DNA of 39,937 bases from Spongiibacteraceae bacterium (GCA_002710725.1 PAKT01000088.1:1-39937); one strand, 5' to 3'. Shown: positions 31,620 to 39,937, counted from the first letter of the stretch. Translations and numbers: made by a program. Notes: generated by a model from the letters alone, not told the origin.

Positions 31620-32543
31620 ATGAAAAAATTTATAGTAAGAACCGGCCTTTTTCTCGCGCTTGCATCCACTCTCCTGATTGGCGGCGAGCTTTGGGTGCGA
31701 CAGGTCCCGAACGATTACTCCTACAAACACCGGCAACTGCTCGAACAGCGAACGGACACCGAAGTCTTGATACTGGGAAGCTCACACAGTCTCTTTGGAC
31801 TGAATCCCGAGCACTTTTCACAAAGGGCATTTAACTTCGCTTTGACAAGCCAGTCACTGAGTTACGACCGTTATCTATTTGAACGCTATCTGCCACGCCT
31901 ACCGAAGCTCAAGGCCATAGTCTTGCCTATTGGTTTTTTCTCCTTGGGTTATTCACTCGAAGATGGTATTGAAGCCTGGCGCAAACAACGTTATGTGCAC
32001 TACCTGGGTTACTGGAAGGAACTCGACGCCAGCGAATGGCTCGAACTGAAAAACTATAGCACGCTGTATCACAACGACGCGGGGCAGATGTTTGAGCAAA
32101 CAAAACGCTACCGTAAAAGAGGCACCTCACCGCTGACGGTCAATACACTGGGATGGAGCGAACTATTCGTTGAGCAAACTCCGGCCGGATTGGATACATC
32201 AGGCGCGGAAGCCGCCGCGCGACACGCGGCCGTTCCGCAGCGCAACCAACCTCGCCTCGACCTACTCGCCATGCTGGAGACAGCCAAAAAGCAAAACATC
32301 AAGGTTCTGCTTTTCATCCCACCGGCCTGGGAGAGCTATCGGCATGCGGTAGACAAGGGGCGCATGCAGCATACCCGGCAGTTTCTCGCCAGGCTTGCAG
32401 GACAGGAGCACGTAGAATTTATTGATCTGTTTGCCGACGATCGATTTACAGAAGAAGATTTCTACGATGGTGACCACCTTAATCACAAGGGGGCACAGAA
32501 GCTTTCTCGGATTATCAGTACGCAGATCGACAATAAGCTCTAA
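31620..32543 (+). CDS. SGNH-like membrane-anchored protein (AlgX/DltD-type)
   Basis: The 307 aa product has one N-terminal membrane anchor (FIVRTGLFLALASTLLIGGELWV). The periplasmic SGNH-like part has TEVLILGSSHSLFGLNPEHF (the nucleophile Ser in GSSHS) and KVLLFIPPAWESY. The Asp/His end is FIDLFADDRFTEEDFYDGDHLNHKGAQKLSRII. The layout matches partners of MBOAT acyltransferases that put the acyl group on a sugar or polymer. It overlaps the opposing 207 aa gene by 4 nt at the stops. Confidence 0.85.
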   Translation: MKKFIVRTGLFLALASTLLIGGELWVRQVPNDYSYKHRQLLEQRTDTEVLILGSSHSLFGLNPEHFSQRAFNFALTSQSLSYDRYLFERYLPRLPKLKAIVLPIGFFSLGYSLEDGIEAWRKQRYVHYLGYWKELDASEWLELKNYSTLYHNDAGQMFEQTKRYRKRGTSPLTVNTLGWSELFVEQTPAGLDTSGAEAAARHAAVPQRNQPRLDLLAMLETAKKQNIKVLLFIPPAWESYRHAVDKGRMQHTRQFLARLAGQEHVEFIDLFADDRFTEEDFYDGDHLNHKGAQKLSRIISTQIDNKL

Positions 32544-33163
32544 TCACTTTTCGCAACGAACATATCGTGTTCAATATGCCAATCAAGAGAACAACGGTTC
32601 GCCCACTCCACCAGATAATTCAACGAAGGATATTGAGAGTACTCAGGTAGAGCAGGATTAAAGCAGCGGACATCGTCTACGAGCACGACCAGCCTATCGA
32701 AATTCCCAAGATTTTTTTCTATACACGAGAGCTCATCAACTATAGGTGTATCCAAATCACCCTGAAAGGTGTCCCCTGCCGAATAGTGTCCATCTAGCCA
32801 AAAATTCACCTCCCCCTGAATATCTTGCAACAGTTGCGGGAAAACATCCTCACTGGCCGCATTCAGCAAAGTCACCTTTGGGTTGTCTTTAAACTTCTCT
32901 TTTGCACGAAGGTAAAGCGACTCTGCGGGCTCTAGACTGATGACATGACTGCCATGATCTGCCAAAAGCTCGGTTGTTTCACCAAGAAAAGTACCTGTTT
33001 CAACCCACTGGGCACCACGTCGACCATTTCGCAGAACACAAGCCTGCTTGATAAAATGCGGACTGGGAGCACAGTAGTCCACATCAGACCACTTTTTCAG
33101 AGCCTTCATTTTTTTCTTCTCAAGTTTTGATTTCTCAGATCTGAATATCGACGAAATTTTCAT
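32540..33163 (-). CDS. Methyltransferase-like protein of a glycan cluster
   Basis: The 207 aa product is rich in Lys at its start (KSKLEKKKMKALKKW). It has a Rossmann-like segment GAQWVETGTFLGETTELLADHGSHVISLEPAESLYLRAKEKFKDNPKVTLLNAASEDVFPQLL, followed by GEVNFWLDGHYSAGDTFQGDLDTPIVDELSCIE. I read this as a class I SAM-dependent methyltransferase-like fold of a type common in O-antigen clusters, but the exact family is not certain. It is visibly more AT-rich than its neighbours, which suggests horizontal gain. It is separated from the GT2 gene upstream by only 14 bp. Confidence 0.75.
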   Translation of the reverse strand: MKISSIFRSEKSKLEKKKMKALKKWSDVDYCAPSPHFIKQACVLRNGRRGAQWVETGTFLGETTELLADHGSHVISLEPAESLYLRAKEKFKDNPKVTLLNAASEDVFPQLLQDIQGEVNFWLDGHYSAGDTFQGDLDTPIVDELSCIEKNLGNFDRLVVLVDDVRCFNPALPEYSQYPSLNYLVEWANRCSLDWHIEHDMFVAKSD

Positions 33164-33177
33164 TGAGTGTCCCTGTA

Positions 33178-34017
33178 CTAGAAAGTGTTTGAAGATGCCT
33201 TCTGGCTACCTTCCCGATAATGATATAGGAGTGCCTCAGGAAATCGCGCTGCATTTACACCAAGATGCTTGAATTTGCGAAAGCGATTCCAGTCTCCCGG
33301 CTCGCGATATCGGTATGACTGCAAGTCGAAGGGCAGCGTATTAAGCCACTGGTGGTAGAAAACGCCGGAGTTTGTGACCTGCCCATGAGTAAAGTGCTGG
33401 GCTTCGTTGACCTGCCAATCACCCGACTCGGTCTCTGTGTAAAAAGGATGCCAGATAAAATCCAGCTTTTGTGACTGCGCAAAATTCACCAGCTTTTCGA
33501 TGCGATCACTGGCATAGGCGTCGTCATCATCCAGATGGGTAACAAACCGCCCACGAGATAGTTCAAGTGCCTTGTTAAGTGGAACGCCGCCCGCAACCAT
33601 CCAGCGCAACTCCGGGTTCAGGGGATACTGACCACGCTCTGGCAGGTTGACGAAGTGAAACCTCGGGTCATCGATCTCCAGCAAGCTTTTATATGCCTGC
33701 TCATCAACACCATCACCGACCACAATATACTCAATATTTTTATAGCTCTGGTTCAACACCGACGGGAGTGTACGTTCCAGCAAAATGTCTGGTCGGTTAA
33801 AGGTAGCCGTACAGATGGAAACCAGAGGCTCACTTTCCGTAAACGCGGCCTGATATTCAAGTGATTCCCGAGCGCGCCAGAAACCATCGTAGAGCTCGAG
33901 GGGAATATCCTGAGCACTGCGTATGCTGTCTAAACCGTCGCTGATTTCACGCAGCATAAACTCATTGCTGCGCTGCATACGCCGAGCGAGCTTTTCCTGC
34001 GCCTTTTTACCAAACAT
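33178..34017 (-). CDS. Glycosyltransferase family 2
   Basis: The 279 aa product has GT-A features: LVSICTATFNRPDILLERTLPSVLNQSYKNIEYIVVGDGVDEQAYKSLLEIDD, LNKALELSRGRFVTHLDDDDAYASDRIEKLVNFAQSQ (with the DDDD metal motif), and a C-terminal acceptor part. An unusual N-terminal 50 residues (KKAQEKLARRMQRSNEF) form a helical extension before the fold. It lies 3 bp from the upstream zinc-ribbon methyltransferase gene, probably in one operon with it. Confidence 0.9.
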   Translation of the reverse strand: MFGKKAQEKLARRMQRSNEFMLREISDGLDSIRSAQDIPLELYDGFWRARESLEYQAAFTESEPLVSICTATFNRPDILLERTLPSVLNQSYKNIEYIVVGDGVDEQAYKSLLEIDDPRFHFVNLPERGQYPLNPELRWMVAGGVPLNKALELSRGRFVTHLDDDDAYASDRIEKLVNFAQSQKLDFIWHPFYTETESGDWQVNEAQHFTHGQVTNSGVFYHQWLNTLPFDLQSYRYREPGDWNRFRKFKHLGVNAARFPEALLYHYREGSQKASSNTF

Positions 34018-34020
34018 GTG

Positions 34021-34812
34021 CTATTTCCAATAATCGACAAAGCCGGATTGACCAAACCATTCACCCGGCATACGCGCATTCAGGCTTTTAAATTGCGCTT
34101 CAATCGTCTCAAAATCTTCTTCGAAAAAGAACCACAATCGCGATGGCAGATGATACAGCGAGCTTCGATAACCCCACTGCTGCAGCAATAGCTCCATACT
34201 TCGATTTGAGTAGAAAGCGCAATGTACTGCCAGATAGTAAAACCAGTCAGCGCTCTCGGGCACAGTCTCGCAGACCAGTGTGTGCATACCCATTACGCCA
34301 CGGGGCGCAAGCAGGCTACGAATACTTTCCAGACTTTCCCGGCTTCGAAGGTGCTCGAATACCGATGTGCTGATTACAAAGTCAAAGCTTCCAGGCTGCA
34401 TAACGCCGTCCTGAAGATAATGAGGCGCATGCATATAGCGATCATAGCACTCAAGGCTGATATCTGATGACTCTGCAAGCATCTCGGAAAGCTTGCCGTC
34501 GCCACAGGCATAGTCCAGGCGGCGCCCCGCAGGCAGCAAACCCGCATCATTTGCTGCTTGCAATGCCTGCGCTTGAGCACGCAATCGGGGAAGCCAGCGC
34601 GGGTCAACAGGATTGTCGTCACTGCCCTGATAGCTTTCATGGAAGTCACGGTTCAGCCCTTCCCAGCGTCTTTCGCTCATCTGGGCGTGAGTATCGGACA
34701 GTACAAAACCACAGTCACTACAACGGCTATAGTCCACTCTTCCTAGATCAAACTCGTGAAAGTGCTTACTTAAAAAAAACGCTGTTTTAGCACCGCAGAT
34801 AATACAATTCAT
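34021..34812 (-). CDS. Zinc-ribbon SAM-dependent methyltransferase
   Basis: The start is set at the ATG at 34812 (263 aa), which overlaps the upstream acetyltransferase stop (ATGA). The longer ORF-track version is inside that gene in another frame. The first 40 residues hold a zinc-binding ribbon (NCIICGAKT, YSRCSDCGFVLS). The core has RRLDYACGDGKLSEMLAESSDISLECYDRYMH, then FDFVISTSVFEHLRSRESLESIRSLLAPRGVMGMHTLV. Such two-part enzymes occur among sugar C- or O-methyltransferases. The substrate is probably a nucleotide sugar or glycan. Confidence 0.87.
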   Translation of the reverse strand: MNCIICGAKTAFFLSKHFHEFDLGRVDYSRCSDCGFVLSDTHAQMSERRWEGLNRDFHESYQGSDDNPVDPRWLPRLRAQAQALQAANDAGLLPAGRRLDYACGDGKLSEMLAESSDISLECYDRYMHAPHYLQDGVMQPGSFDFVISTSVFEHLRSRESLESIRSLLAPRGVMGMHTLVCETVPESADWFYYLAVHCAFYSNRSMELLLQQWGYRSSLYHLPSRLWFFFEEDFETIEAQFKSLNARMPGEWFGQSGFVDYWK

Positions 34813-35468
34813 CGCGATGCCGGCCTTTCCAGTTGCTTTACCACGCGGGCGGGTGCGCCAACCGCCAGCGATTCTGGCGGGATATCGGACAGCGCCACAG
34901 CGCCGGCAGCGAGCTTGGACCAAGAGCCGAACTCCACATGGGGTATGACTACACTGCCTGCCAGCAATTCCACGCCTTCGCCGACGCGGACATTGCCGGA
35001 TACATTGACCCCATGGCTGACAGTTGCAAAATCCTCGAACCTACAATCGTGGCCGACGGTGGCGTTTATGTTGATATTGACGTGCATGCCTGCATAAATG
35101 TCCGTCGTCATAGCGACGCCCGCGCACACAATACAGCCTGGTCCCAGCTTGATGTTGCGACCCAGCCACGCACGGGGATGAATCAATACTGGAAAATCAA
35201 ACTCGCCCATCCCTTCCAGGCGTTCAACCATGGCCAAGCGATGACGGGATTCCCCGTTAGCCACAACAACGGCATGCCCCGCCTTCCCCGCCAGCCATTC
35301 GGCACCGCCAAGCACTGGCAAGCCCTGAATGACGTTTTCTTCGCGATAATCTTCGTCAACCAGAAAGCCAAGGATTTTCCAGGTGGGCTGCTGCGCGTTT
35401 ATATCGAGCAGTACTTGCAACACCTCTCGGGCAAAGCCGCCACCACCATAGATAACAATATCGCGCAT
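34809..35468 (-). CDS. PglD/NeuD-type sugar O/N-acetyltransferase
   Basis: The 219 aa product has a NeuD/PglD N-terminal Rossmann-like part (DIVIYGGGGFAREVLQVLLDIN, VVVANGESRHRLAMVERL). A left-handed beta-helix of hexapeptide repeats follows (LGRNIKLGPGCIVCAGVAMTTDIYAGMHVNININATVGHDCRFEDFATVSHGVNVSGNVRVGEGVEL). The catalytic His is likely in GHDC or SHGV. The gene sits directly after a DegT aminotransferase, the arrangement seen when a 4- or 3-amino sugar nucleotide is made and then N-acetylated. Confidence 0.9.
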   Translation of the reverse strand: MRDIVIYGGGGFAREVLQVLLDINAQQPTWKILGFLVDEDYREENVIQGLPVLGGAEWLAGKAGHAVVVANGESRHRLAMVERLEGMGEFDFPVLIHPRAWLGRNIKLGPGCIVCAGVAMTTDIYAGMHVNININATVGHDCRFEDFATVSHGVNVSGNVRVGEGVELLAGSVVIPHVEFGSWSKLAAGAVALSDIPPESLAVGAPARVVKQLERPASR

Positions 35469-36565
35469 CAGACAAGCTCCTTCTTAATGATGCTGACCAC
35501 CCGCTGCACATCGGAGGCTGTTAACTCTGCGTGCATCGGCAGACACAAAACCTGCTCCGCCATCCGGTTGGCAACTGGCAGTTTGTCACGCGCGGCACTC
35601 GCCAACCCACGATACATATCGAGATTGCTGAGCAGCGGATAGAAGTAGCGCCTACAGAGCACACCGCTATCTTTGAGTGCGCGGTATAGCTCGTCGCGCC
35701 CATTCTCAATCAGCACCGGAAAGTAGGAATGATTATGCCGATCGAGGGCCGCAATTGACGGCAGAGCCACAGCGGATACATCAGCCAGGGATTCGCGATA
35801 CAGTGCGTCCATTTGCGCCCGGTGCGAAATCGCACGATCAACATACTTGAGCTGCAGAAGACCGTAGGCCGCCTGCATCTCATTCATTTTAGCATTGATG
35901 CCTTTATCGACGATTTCGATCTCACCGGCAAAACCGAAGTTACGAAGATAATCTACACGCTGTTTCATCTCAGGCGTTGAACTGATTATCGCCCCACCTT
36001 CAAAGGTATGAAAAACCTTGGTTGCGTGAAAGCTCAGAACAGAGACATCGCCAAATGACAGCAGACTCTGCCCCCGGGTACGCTGACCGAAGCAGTGCGC
36101 CGCATCATAAATCAGTGGCAAGCCGTGGCGCTCCGACAGGGAGCGCAAGCCATCAATATCGGAAGGAAAGCCATAACAGTGCACTGCCAGAATTGCGCTG
36201 GTACGCGCCGTGATCGCCTGCTCCACGCACTTAACATCCAGAGAAAAAGTCTCTGCTGAAATGTCCGCAAAAACAGGCTCTATACCATTCCAAAGCAGGC
36301 TGTGGGGGGTGGCAACAAACGAATAAGGTGTTGTAATCACCTCACCCTTGATCTCCAGCGCCTGAATCGCCAGCAGCAAGGCGAGCGTACCATTTGTCAC
36401 CAGCGAGACATGCGGAACGTCAAGATAGTCCGCAATCGCCTGCTCAAATTCCTGGTGGAACTCGCCATTGTTGGTAAGCCATCGGCGCGCCCATATTTTT
36501 TCGAGGTAGGGTAGGAACTCGTCCAGCGGCGGCATATCCGGCTGACTGACACGTATATCCTTCAT
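35468..36565 (-). CDS. DegT/DnrJ/EryC1/StrS sugar aminotransferase
   Basis: The 365 aa PLP enzyme starts at the ATG at 36565 (preceded by GGGGGAG); the track's longer version has an extra 35 residues from the overlapping upstream gene. Motifs are RRWLTNNGEFHQEFEQAIADYL, TNGTLALLLAIQAL, the cofactor-site IYDAAHCFGQR, and the Schiff-base lysine in VSVLSFHATKVFHTFEGGAI. The C-terminal RRYFYPLL follows. Such enzymes transaminate keto-sugar nucleotides (VioA/FdtB/QdtB-like). A matching 4,6-dehydratase is not in the window. It overlaps the upstream GT2 stop by 4 nt (ATGA). Confidence 0.93.
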   Translation of the reverse strand: MKDIRVSQPDMPPLDEFLPYLEKIWARRWLTNNGEFHQEFEQAIADYLDVPHVSLVTNGTLALLLAIQALEIKGEVITTPYSFVATPHSLLWNGIEPVFADISAETFSLDVKCVEQAITARTSAILAVHCYGFPSDIDGLRSLSERHGLPLIYDAAHCFGQRTRGQSLLSFGDVSVLSFHATKVFHTFEGGAIISSTPEMKQRVDYLRNFGFAGEIEIVDKGINAKMNEMQAAYGLLQLKYVDRAISHRAQMDALYRESLADVSAVALPSIAALDRHNHSYFPVLIENGRDELYRALKDSGVLCRRYFYPLLSNLDMYRGLASAARDKLPVANRMAEQVLCLPMHAELTASDVQRVVSIIKKELV

Positions 36566-37536
36566 TGCAAGGCTCCCCCACCATCGCGAACACGCCGTGC
36601 ATAGCTGATGGTGCGCCGAAAATTTGAACGCGTGCCAGGCAGCAAGCGAAAGAAATCTCTGGCAATGCACCAGATTGCCAACAAAAGCACTGGGTCGCGA
36701 AATCGCCTGCGCGCGCCCGTTAAACGCCCCTCGATTATCGACAGGAGAAAGAAGTCCCAGCGAGCACGCAGACCAAGTTTGTCAGGCTTTCTTGCCAACG
36801 CGAAGCGAATCATGTCGAGTTCGTTTTTCCGCTGACGCTGGCGCATAAACTCTCGGTCTTCCTTAGGCTGTTCGTCACGGGATACCACAGCCAGCTTATT
36901 GTGGTGATTGCCGCCATGCTGGCGATGCAAGGTCAGCGCCTCAGGCACAAAATTGACTCCGCCTCGCATTGCGGCAACCAGTGCAATCTGCTGATCGTAT
37001 ACGCAGGCATCAACAAAAGGGAGTATATCCGGAAGCAATTTTCGGCGAAAAAGCAGCCCGTGACCTGACACGCTGTTTACGCGTATCAAGCGCAAAAAGT
37101 GACGGCCAATTTCAGGCCGGGATATCCCCAACTCCTTCATAAGTGACGGAGAAATAGGGGCATCATTTTCATCAATCAATGCGCTGTCACAGAACACGGC
37201 GTCGGCACCGGACAAGGCAGCGACCAGCGTCTGCAGCTTGTTAGGCAGCCAGATATCGTCCTGATCACTGATCGCAACCAGATCCGTGGTCGCCATCCTC
37301 AAGGCAGACGCCATATTGCAGTGAAGCCCGCGCTGCCCAGAATTCGTCGTAGTAATCAACCCCCTGGACTCATAGTCATCCAGAACCTCACGCGTGCCGT
37401 CAGTGGAACTATCGTCGGACACATAGAGCGCTACCGAGACCCCTTCCTGACTGAGTATGGAATCAAGTTGGCGCCGGAGATAGGCTGCACCATTGAAGGT
37501 TGGCATGACGACGCTAACACTAGGAAAATTGCTCAT
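36562..37536 (-). CDS. Glycosyltransferase family 2
   Basis: The start is taken as the ATG at 37536 (324 aa); the track's 37551 start is a TTG. The fold is GT-A: VSVVMPTFNGAAYLRRQLDSILSQEGVSVALYVSDDSSTDGTREVLDDYESRG, then ATTDLVAISDQDDIWLPNKLQTLVAALSGADAVFCDSALIDEND. The DQDD motif is the donor-metal site, and the SGHGLLFRRKLLPDILPF segment lies further on. It resembles rhamnosyl- or related LPS/O-antigen glycosyltransferases. It precedes the aminotransferase gene in the same operon. Confidence 0.9.
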   Translation of the reverse strand: MSNFPSVSVVMPTFNGAAYLRRQLDSILSQEGVSVALYVSDDSSTDGTREVLDDYESRGLITTTNSGQRGLHCNMASALRMATTDLVAISDQDDIWLPNKLQTLVAALSGADAVFCDSALIDENDAPISPSLMKELGISRPEIGRHFLRLIRVNSVSGHGLLFRRKLLPDILPFVDACVYDQQIALVAAMRGGVNFVPEALTLHRQHGGNHHNKLAVVSRDEQPKEDREFMRQRQRKNELDMIRFALARKPDKLGLRARWDFFLLSIIEGRLTGARRRFRDPVLLLAIWCIARDFFRLLPGTRSNFRRTISYARRVRDGGGALQ

Positions 37537-37560
37537 GACGAACTCACGCAAGCCAGGTCA

Positions 37561-38238
37561 TTACTGACTTTTGCGCATCCAACACTCCCAGACAAAATCA
37601 TAATTCCAAAGCTCTTTGTGGGTATTTGCTAGAGCGATTCTCAATGAATCGCGCATCGCATCAGCGTTGTCCACAAAGTCGTGGAACTGAATTTGCAGCA
37701 CATTCACTTTATGGATCCAATCTGATTGGGTCAGCGCTTCGAGCAGGCCAAACTCGCCGCCCTCTATGTTGATCTTCATCAAGTCTATATGATCAACATT
37801 TGACGCCGCCAAAAAATCAACAATCCCTCGGATTTCTACGTCTTGCGTTTTTTCACCACCGCTTGCAAGCAAGGTGCTGGATGCATCCTCTAGCAGGGAA
37901 ATCTTCAGAATCTCATCCTTACCCGACAGCCCAAAAGGATAGCAGTGGACCTTGTCATCGCGGTCAAATCGACGTGAGCATTCATCATAGAAGTGCGGCA
38001 CAGGCTCAAAAAGATAACACTCACTATCGTAGCGCTTGCGAATTTCTGCGGTATAACCACCCATATAGCCGCCGATATCAAAGACAGTGCGGCACTCACT
38101 GATGGGAAGCTCGTATCTGAGAGTTTCTTCCCCCCGATCCTTTTTCCAGCGAATCTGACCAATTCTGACTTTATCTTTCTCAACATAGACTTTCTTGAAG
38201 TCCGAATACCATCTTCTCAGGTTGCGCCTCAAGCCCAC
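37561..38238 (-). CDS. FkbM family methyltransferase
   Basis: The 225 aa product has CRTVFDIGGYMGGYTAEIRKRYDSECYLFEPVPHF (SAM site) and the FkbM hallmark VDHIDLMKINIEGGEFGLLEALTQSDWIHKVNVLQIQFHDF. FkbM enzymes O-methylate sugars and polyketides. It starts with a GTG after the ribosome site AGAGGA, and lies 12 bp behind the fucosyltransferase. Like the fucosyltransferase gene it looks more AT-rich than the core genes. Confidence 0.9.
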   Translation of the reverse strand: MGLRRNLRRWYSDFKKVYVEKDKVRIGQIRWKKDRGEETLRYELPISECRTVFDIGGYMGGYTAEIRKRYDSECYLFEPVPHFYDECSRRFDRDDKVHCYPFGLSGKDEILKISLLEDASSTLLASGGEKTQDVEIRGIVDFLAASNVDHIDLMKINIEGGEFGLLEALTQSDWIHKVNVLQIQFHDFVDNADAMRDSLRIALANTHKELWNYDFVWECWMRKSQ

Positions 38239-38250
38239 AAAAATAATCCT

Positions 38251-39153
38251 CTATATAGTGTTACTGGCCGGACCACTGGGAACCATTGTCCAATGGCCAG
38301 GAAAAAAATCCCCTAAATCAATTACCGCATCAACGTACCAGCGATCCGGAGCGTAAATGCGCCCATCAGCATTCAAATAAGCACCCCACCAACTGTACGA
38401 GCTATTCGCTATAACCAGCTGGCTCGCCTTTGACATCAAATACATGTCTGTATACGGGTCATCCAGAGCCGAGCTGCACAAGATCACATTACTTAGGGAT
38501 AGACCAGGGAAATAGCTCAGCGGGGCTGGGTCATCGGAGAATATATAAAAGGTAAAGTCCTGCTCTCTTCCCGCAGTAATCTGATCGATGGCCGCATGAT
38601 AGTAGTGGGATAGATCTAAGCCATGCACAGCCTGCGAAGAACTGCTGGCATAGAAATCACCACGCCGTATATGCAGGGCAACACTCTGTGGCTCCGCAAT
38701 TCCCTGCAGGTAATCCTCGGTAGGTGCAGCCTTGCGCCCAAGAAAGCCACCCAGGGCATCACGCACTTCACGACTGCAGTCTTCGAAGTAAAAGGGGGAT
38801 TGCCAATAGCCCACGTAGTATGCTGCTCTTGATTCAGCAGCCGCCAGCGAGTACCCAGAGTACTTTTCAATCACCTGTTGCGCCTGACGGCACAACAAGC
38901 CAAAGCTCAATTTATTGATTCGCCTGCGCCATCGCTCTCGGCGCTTGAATTTCTTTTTACTGGAAGTCAGCAGTGTTTTTCCAGCCGGGTGAATCTCTCC
39001 CAGTTCATAACCGGTATGGTTGCTGCCACCGGAATACTGCGATGCATCCAGCCATAACTCCGCCTGCATTTGCTTACTTTTTGCAAAGCCAAACGCATAC
39101 TGGAAAAACTGGTTACCCATACCTCCGGCAATTTCAACGATGACTTTTCTCAT
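38251..39153 (-). CDS. Alpha-1,2-fucosyltransferase-like (GT11)
   Basis: The 300 aa product has the GT11 motifs: VIVEIAGGMGNQFFQYAFGFAKSKQMQ at the start, QSVALHIRRGDFYAS (the HxRRxD fucosyl-donor motif), FYIFSDDPAPLSYF, and DMYLMSKASQLVIANSSYSWWGAYLN. These mark enzymes that add fucose from GDP-fucose, mostly in alpha-1,2 linkage. GDP-fucose synthesis genes are not in the window. Its start overlaps the stop of the WaaP-type kinase gene by 4 nt. Confidence 0.92.
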   Translation of the reverse strand: MRKVIVEIAGGMGNQFFQYAFGFAKSKQMQAELWLDASQYSGGSNHTGYELGEIHPAGKTLLTSSKKKFKRRERWRRRINKLSFGLLCRQAQQVIEKYSGYSLAAAESRAAYYVGYWQSPFYFEDCSREVRDALGGFLGRKAAPTEDYLQGIAEPQSVALHIRRGDFYASSSSQAVHGLDLSHYYHAAIDQITAGREQDFTFYIFSDDPAPLSYFPGLSLSNVILCSSALDDPYTDMYLMSKASQLVIANSSYSWWGAYLNADGRIYAPDRWYVDAVIDLGDFFPGHWTMVPSGPASNTI

Positions 39154-39937
39154 TTAAGCGTCGACTCATCAGGGGCATATTTACGCAGATATTTTTTCTG
39201 CAACCGCTCTGATTCCTTTTTGATCCATTTAAGCTGCTGACGGTTTGACCGCAGGGTTTCCCGCAAGGGACTGTCAAAATAGTGTTTGAGAAAGCGCAAT
39301 TCATCCCGCCGCGACAGCTGGGCTGGAAGCGCCGAGAAATACAGCGATGCCAAGTCTTTAGCCAGCCACCGAGTTGGCACCTGCTCACGAAGCTGGGCGC
39401 GATGAAGATCAATCAAGGAGAGCTTTACCTCACCCTGAGCCAGCCTGTCTGTATGCAGCAGGAAATGACAGATATACAAGTCCCGGTGGTTCATTCCCGC
39501 CCGGTGCATCGCGCGGGTCATCGCAGCGACCTCAGCAATCAGTCGCCGCTTCATCGCGAGTCCTGTGCTCTCGCGCTCAGGGCCTTTAAAAAAATCTTCC
39601 AGACTAACTGTCGGCTTCAGCTCTTCCGTGATGACAAAAGACTCTCGACCCGCCGGGTTCCATCCCTGCTGACCGTAGGCCACCAAACGCATGGTGGGAA
39701 CACCCTGCTTTTCCAACAAGCGGATTGCGCGCCATTCATTTTCCGCGCCCAGCACCGGAAGCCTGAAAAACAGCAGATTCTTAACAATCTCTCGCCAACC
39801 GACGCCACGATGATACTTTAGAAAATAGGTATTGCCCTGCTGTTCAAAGCGCAGCGTTACGCGCTCAGCGACCTGGCGGAATATTTCGCCGCGAATAGCC
39901 CTGACCGCTGGAAACGGGTTTTCGTCAAGTTCAAACC
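39150..39937 (-). CDS. waaP: LPS core heptose kinase, RfaP/WaaP type (5' truncated by window)
   Basis: The frame runs off the right edge; the ORF-track start at 39755 is an internal GTG. In frame to the edge it reads FELDENPFPAVRAIRGEIFRQVAERVTLRFEQQGNTYFLKYHRGVGWREIVKNLLFFRLPVLGAENEWRAI, which is the WaaP N-terminal region. The catalytic part has the kinase Asp in MNHRDLYICHFLLHTD, then LSLIDLHRAQLR. It phosphorylates heptose I of the LPS inner core, which stabilises the outer membrane. About 262 residues are present. It leads the fucosyltransferase gene by a 4 nt overlap. Confidence 0.93.
   Translation of the reverse strand, partial: FELDENPFPAVRAIRGEIFRQVAERVTLRFEQQGNTYFLKYHRGVGWREIVKNLLFFRLPVLGAENEWRAIRLLEKQGVPTMRLVAYGQQGWNPAGRESFVITEELKPTVSLEDFFKGPERESTGLAMKRRLIAEVAAMTRAMHRAGMNHRDLYICHFLLHTDRLAQGEVKLSLIDLHRAQLREQVPTRWLAKDLASLYFSALPAQLSRRDELRFLKHYFDSPLRETLRSNRQQLKWIKKESERLQKKYLRKYAPDESTLK

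Noticed and set aside
1-39937. CRISPR arrays, tRNA, rRNA, prophage or conjugation genes
   Set aside because: I looked for repeated units, cloverleaf sequences and the relevant protein motifs in the gene-free stretches and found none.

Overview
The window looks like a chromosome segment of a GC-rich gammaproteobacterium, probably marine and Pseudomonadales/Cellvibrionales-like. The reasons are the PA2778/PA2779-type gene pair, tex, hldE and waaP-type LPS genes, a textbook sigma-32 promoter, a Fur box and a Rieske oxygenase. The taxonomic call is an inference from gene content, because no rRNA gene is present.

Layout. 1-99 is the right end of an IS3-like insertion sequence. 168-13876 is mostly housekeeping and stress genes: a TetR regulator, tex, a PA2778/PA2779 pair, cobS, a heat-shock hsp20, a peroxiredoxin, murI, a small periplasmic protein, a Rieske oxygenase, a DASS anion transporter with a beta-propeller lipoprotein, a PepSY membrane protein behind a collapsed TonB-receptor gene, and xthA.

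13873-18894 (minus strand) is a compact operon: ECF sigma factor, zinc-binding anti-sigma factor, ArsM-like methyltransferase, radical SAM enzyme, and a TVP38/flavoprotein fusion interrupted by one in-frame amber codon. I think this is the most interesting system in the window, a sigma-controlled and apparently metalloid-linked pathway. 18962-22314 (minus) is an hldE-led operon with a methyltransferase, a gamma-glutamylcyclotransferase-like protein, a GNAT and an HNH protein.

22435-24932 (plus) holds a methyltransferase and a secreted alpha/beta-hydrolase lipoprotein. 24953-39937 is a cell-surface glycan cluster. On the minus strand, read right to left, it has a WaaP-type LPS kinase (cut by the window edge), a GT11 fucosyltransferase, an FkbM methyltransferase, a GT2, a DegT sugar aminotransferase, a PglD/NeuD-type acetyltransferase, a zinc-ribbon methyltransferase, another GT2 and a methyltransferase-like protein. 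Further left come a GT4, a methyltransferase and an alpha/alpha-barrel protein. A plus-strand cassette (GT2, methyltransferase, MBOAT acyltransferase, SGNH protein) sits between these minus-strand blocks. Together these genes probably build and decorate an LPS core/O-chain or exopolysaccharide with amino sugar, fucose, methyl and acyl groups.

No tRNA, rRNA or CRISPR array was recognised. Many genes overlap by 1-4 nt (ATGA or TGATG), which points to translational coupling. Three of five convergent gene pairs overlap by exactly 4 nt at their stop codons.
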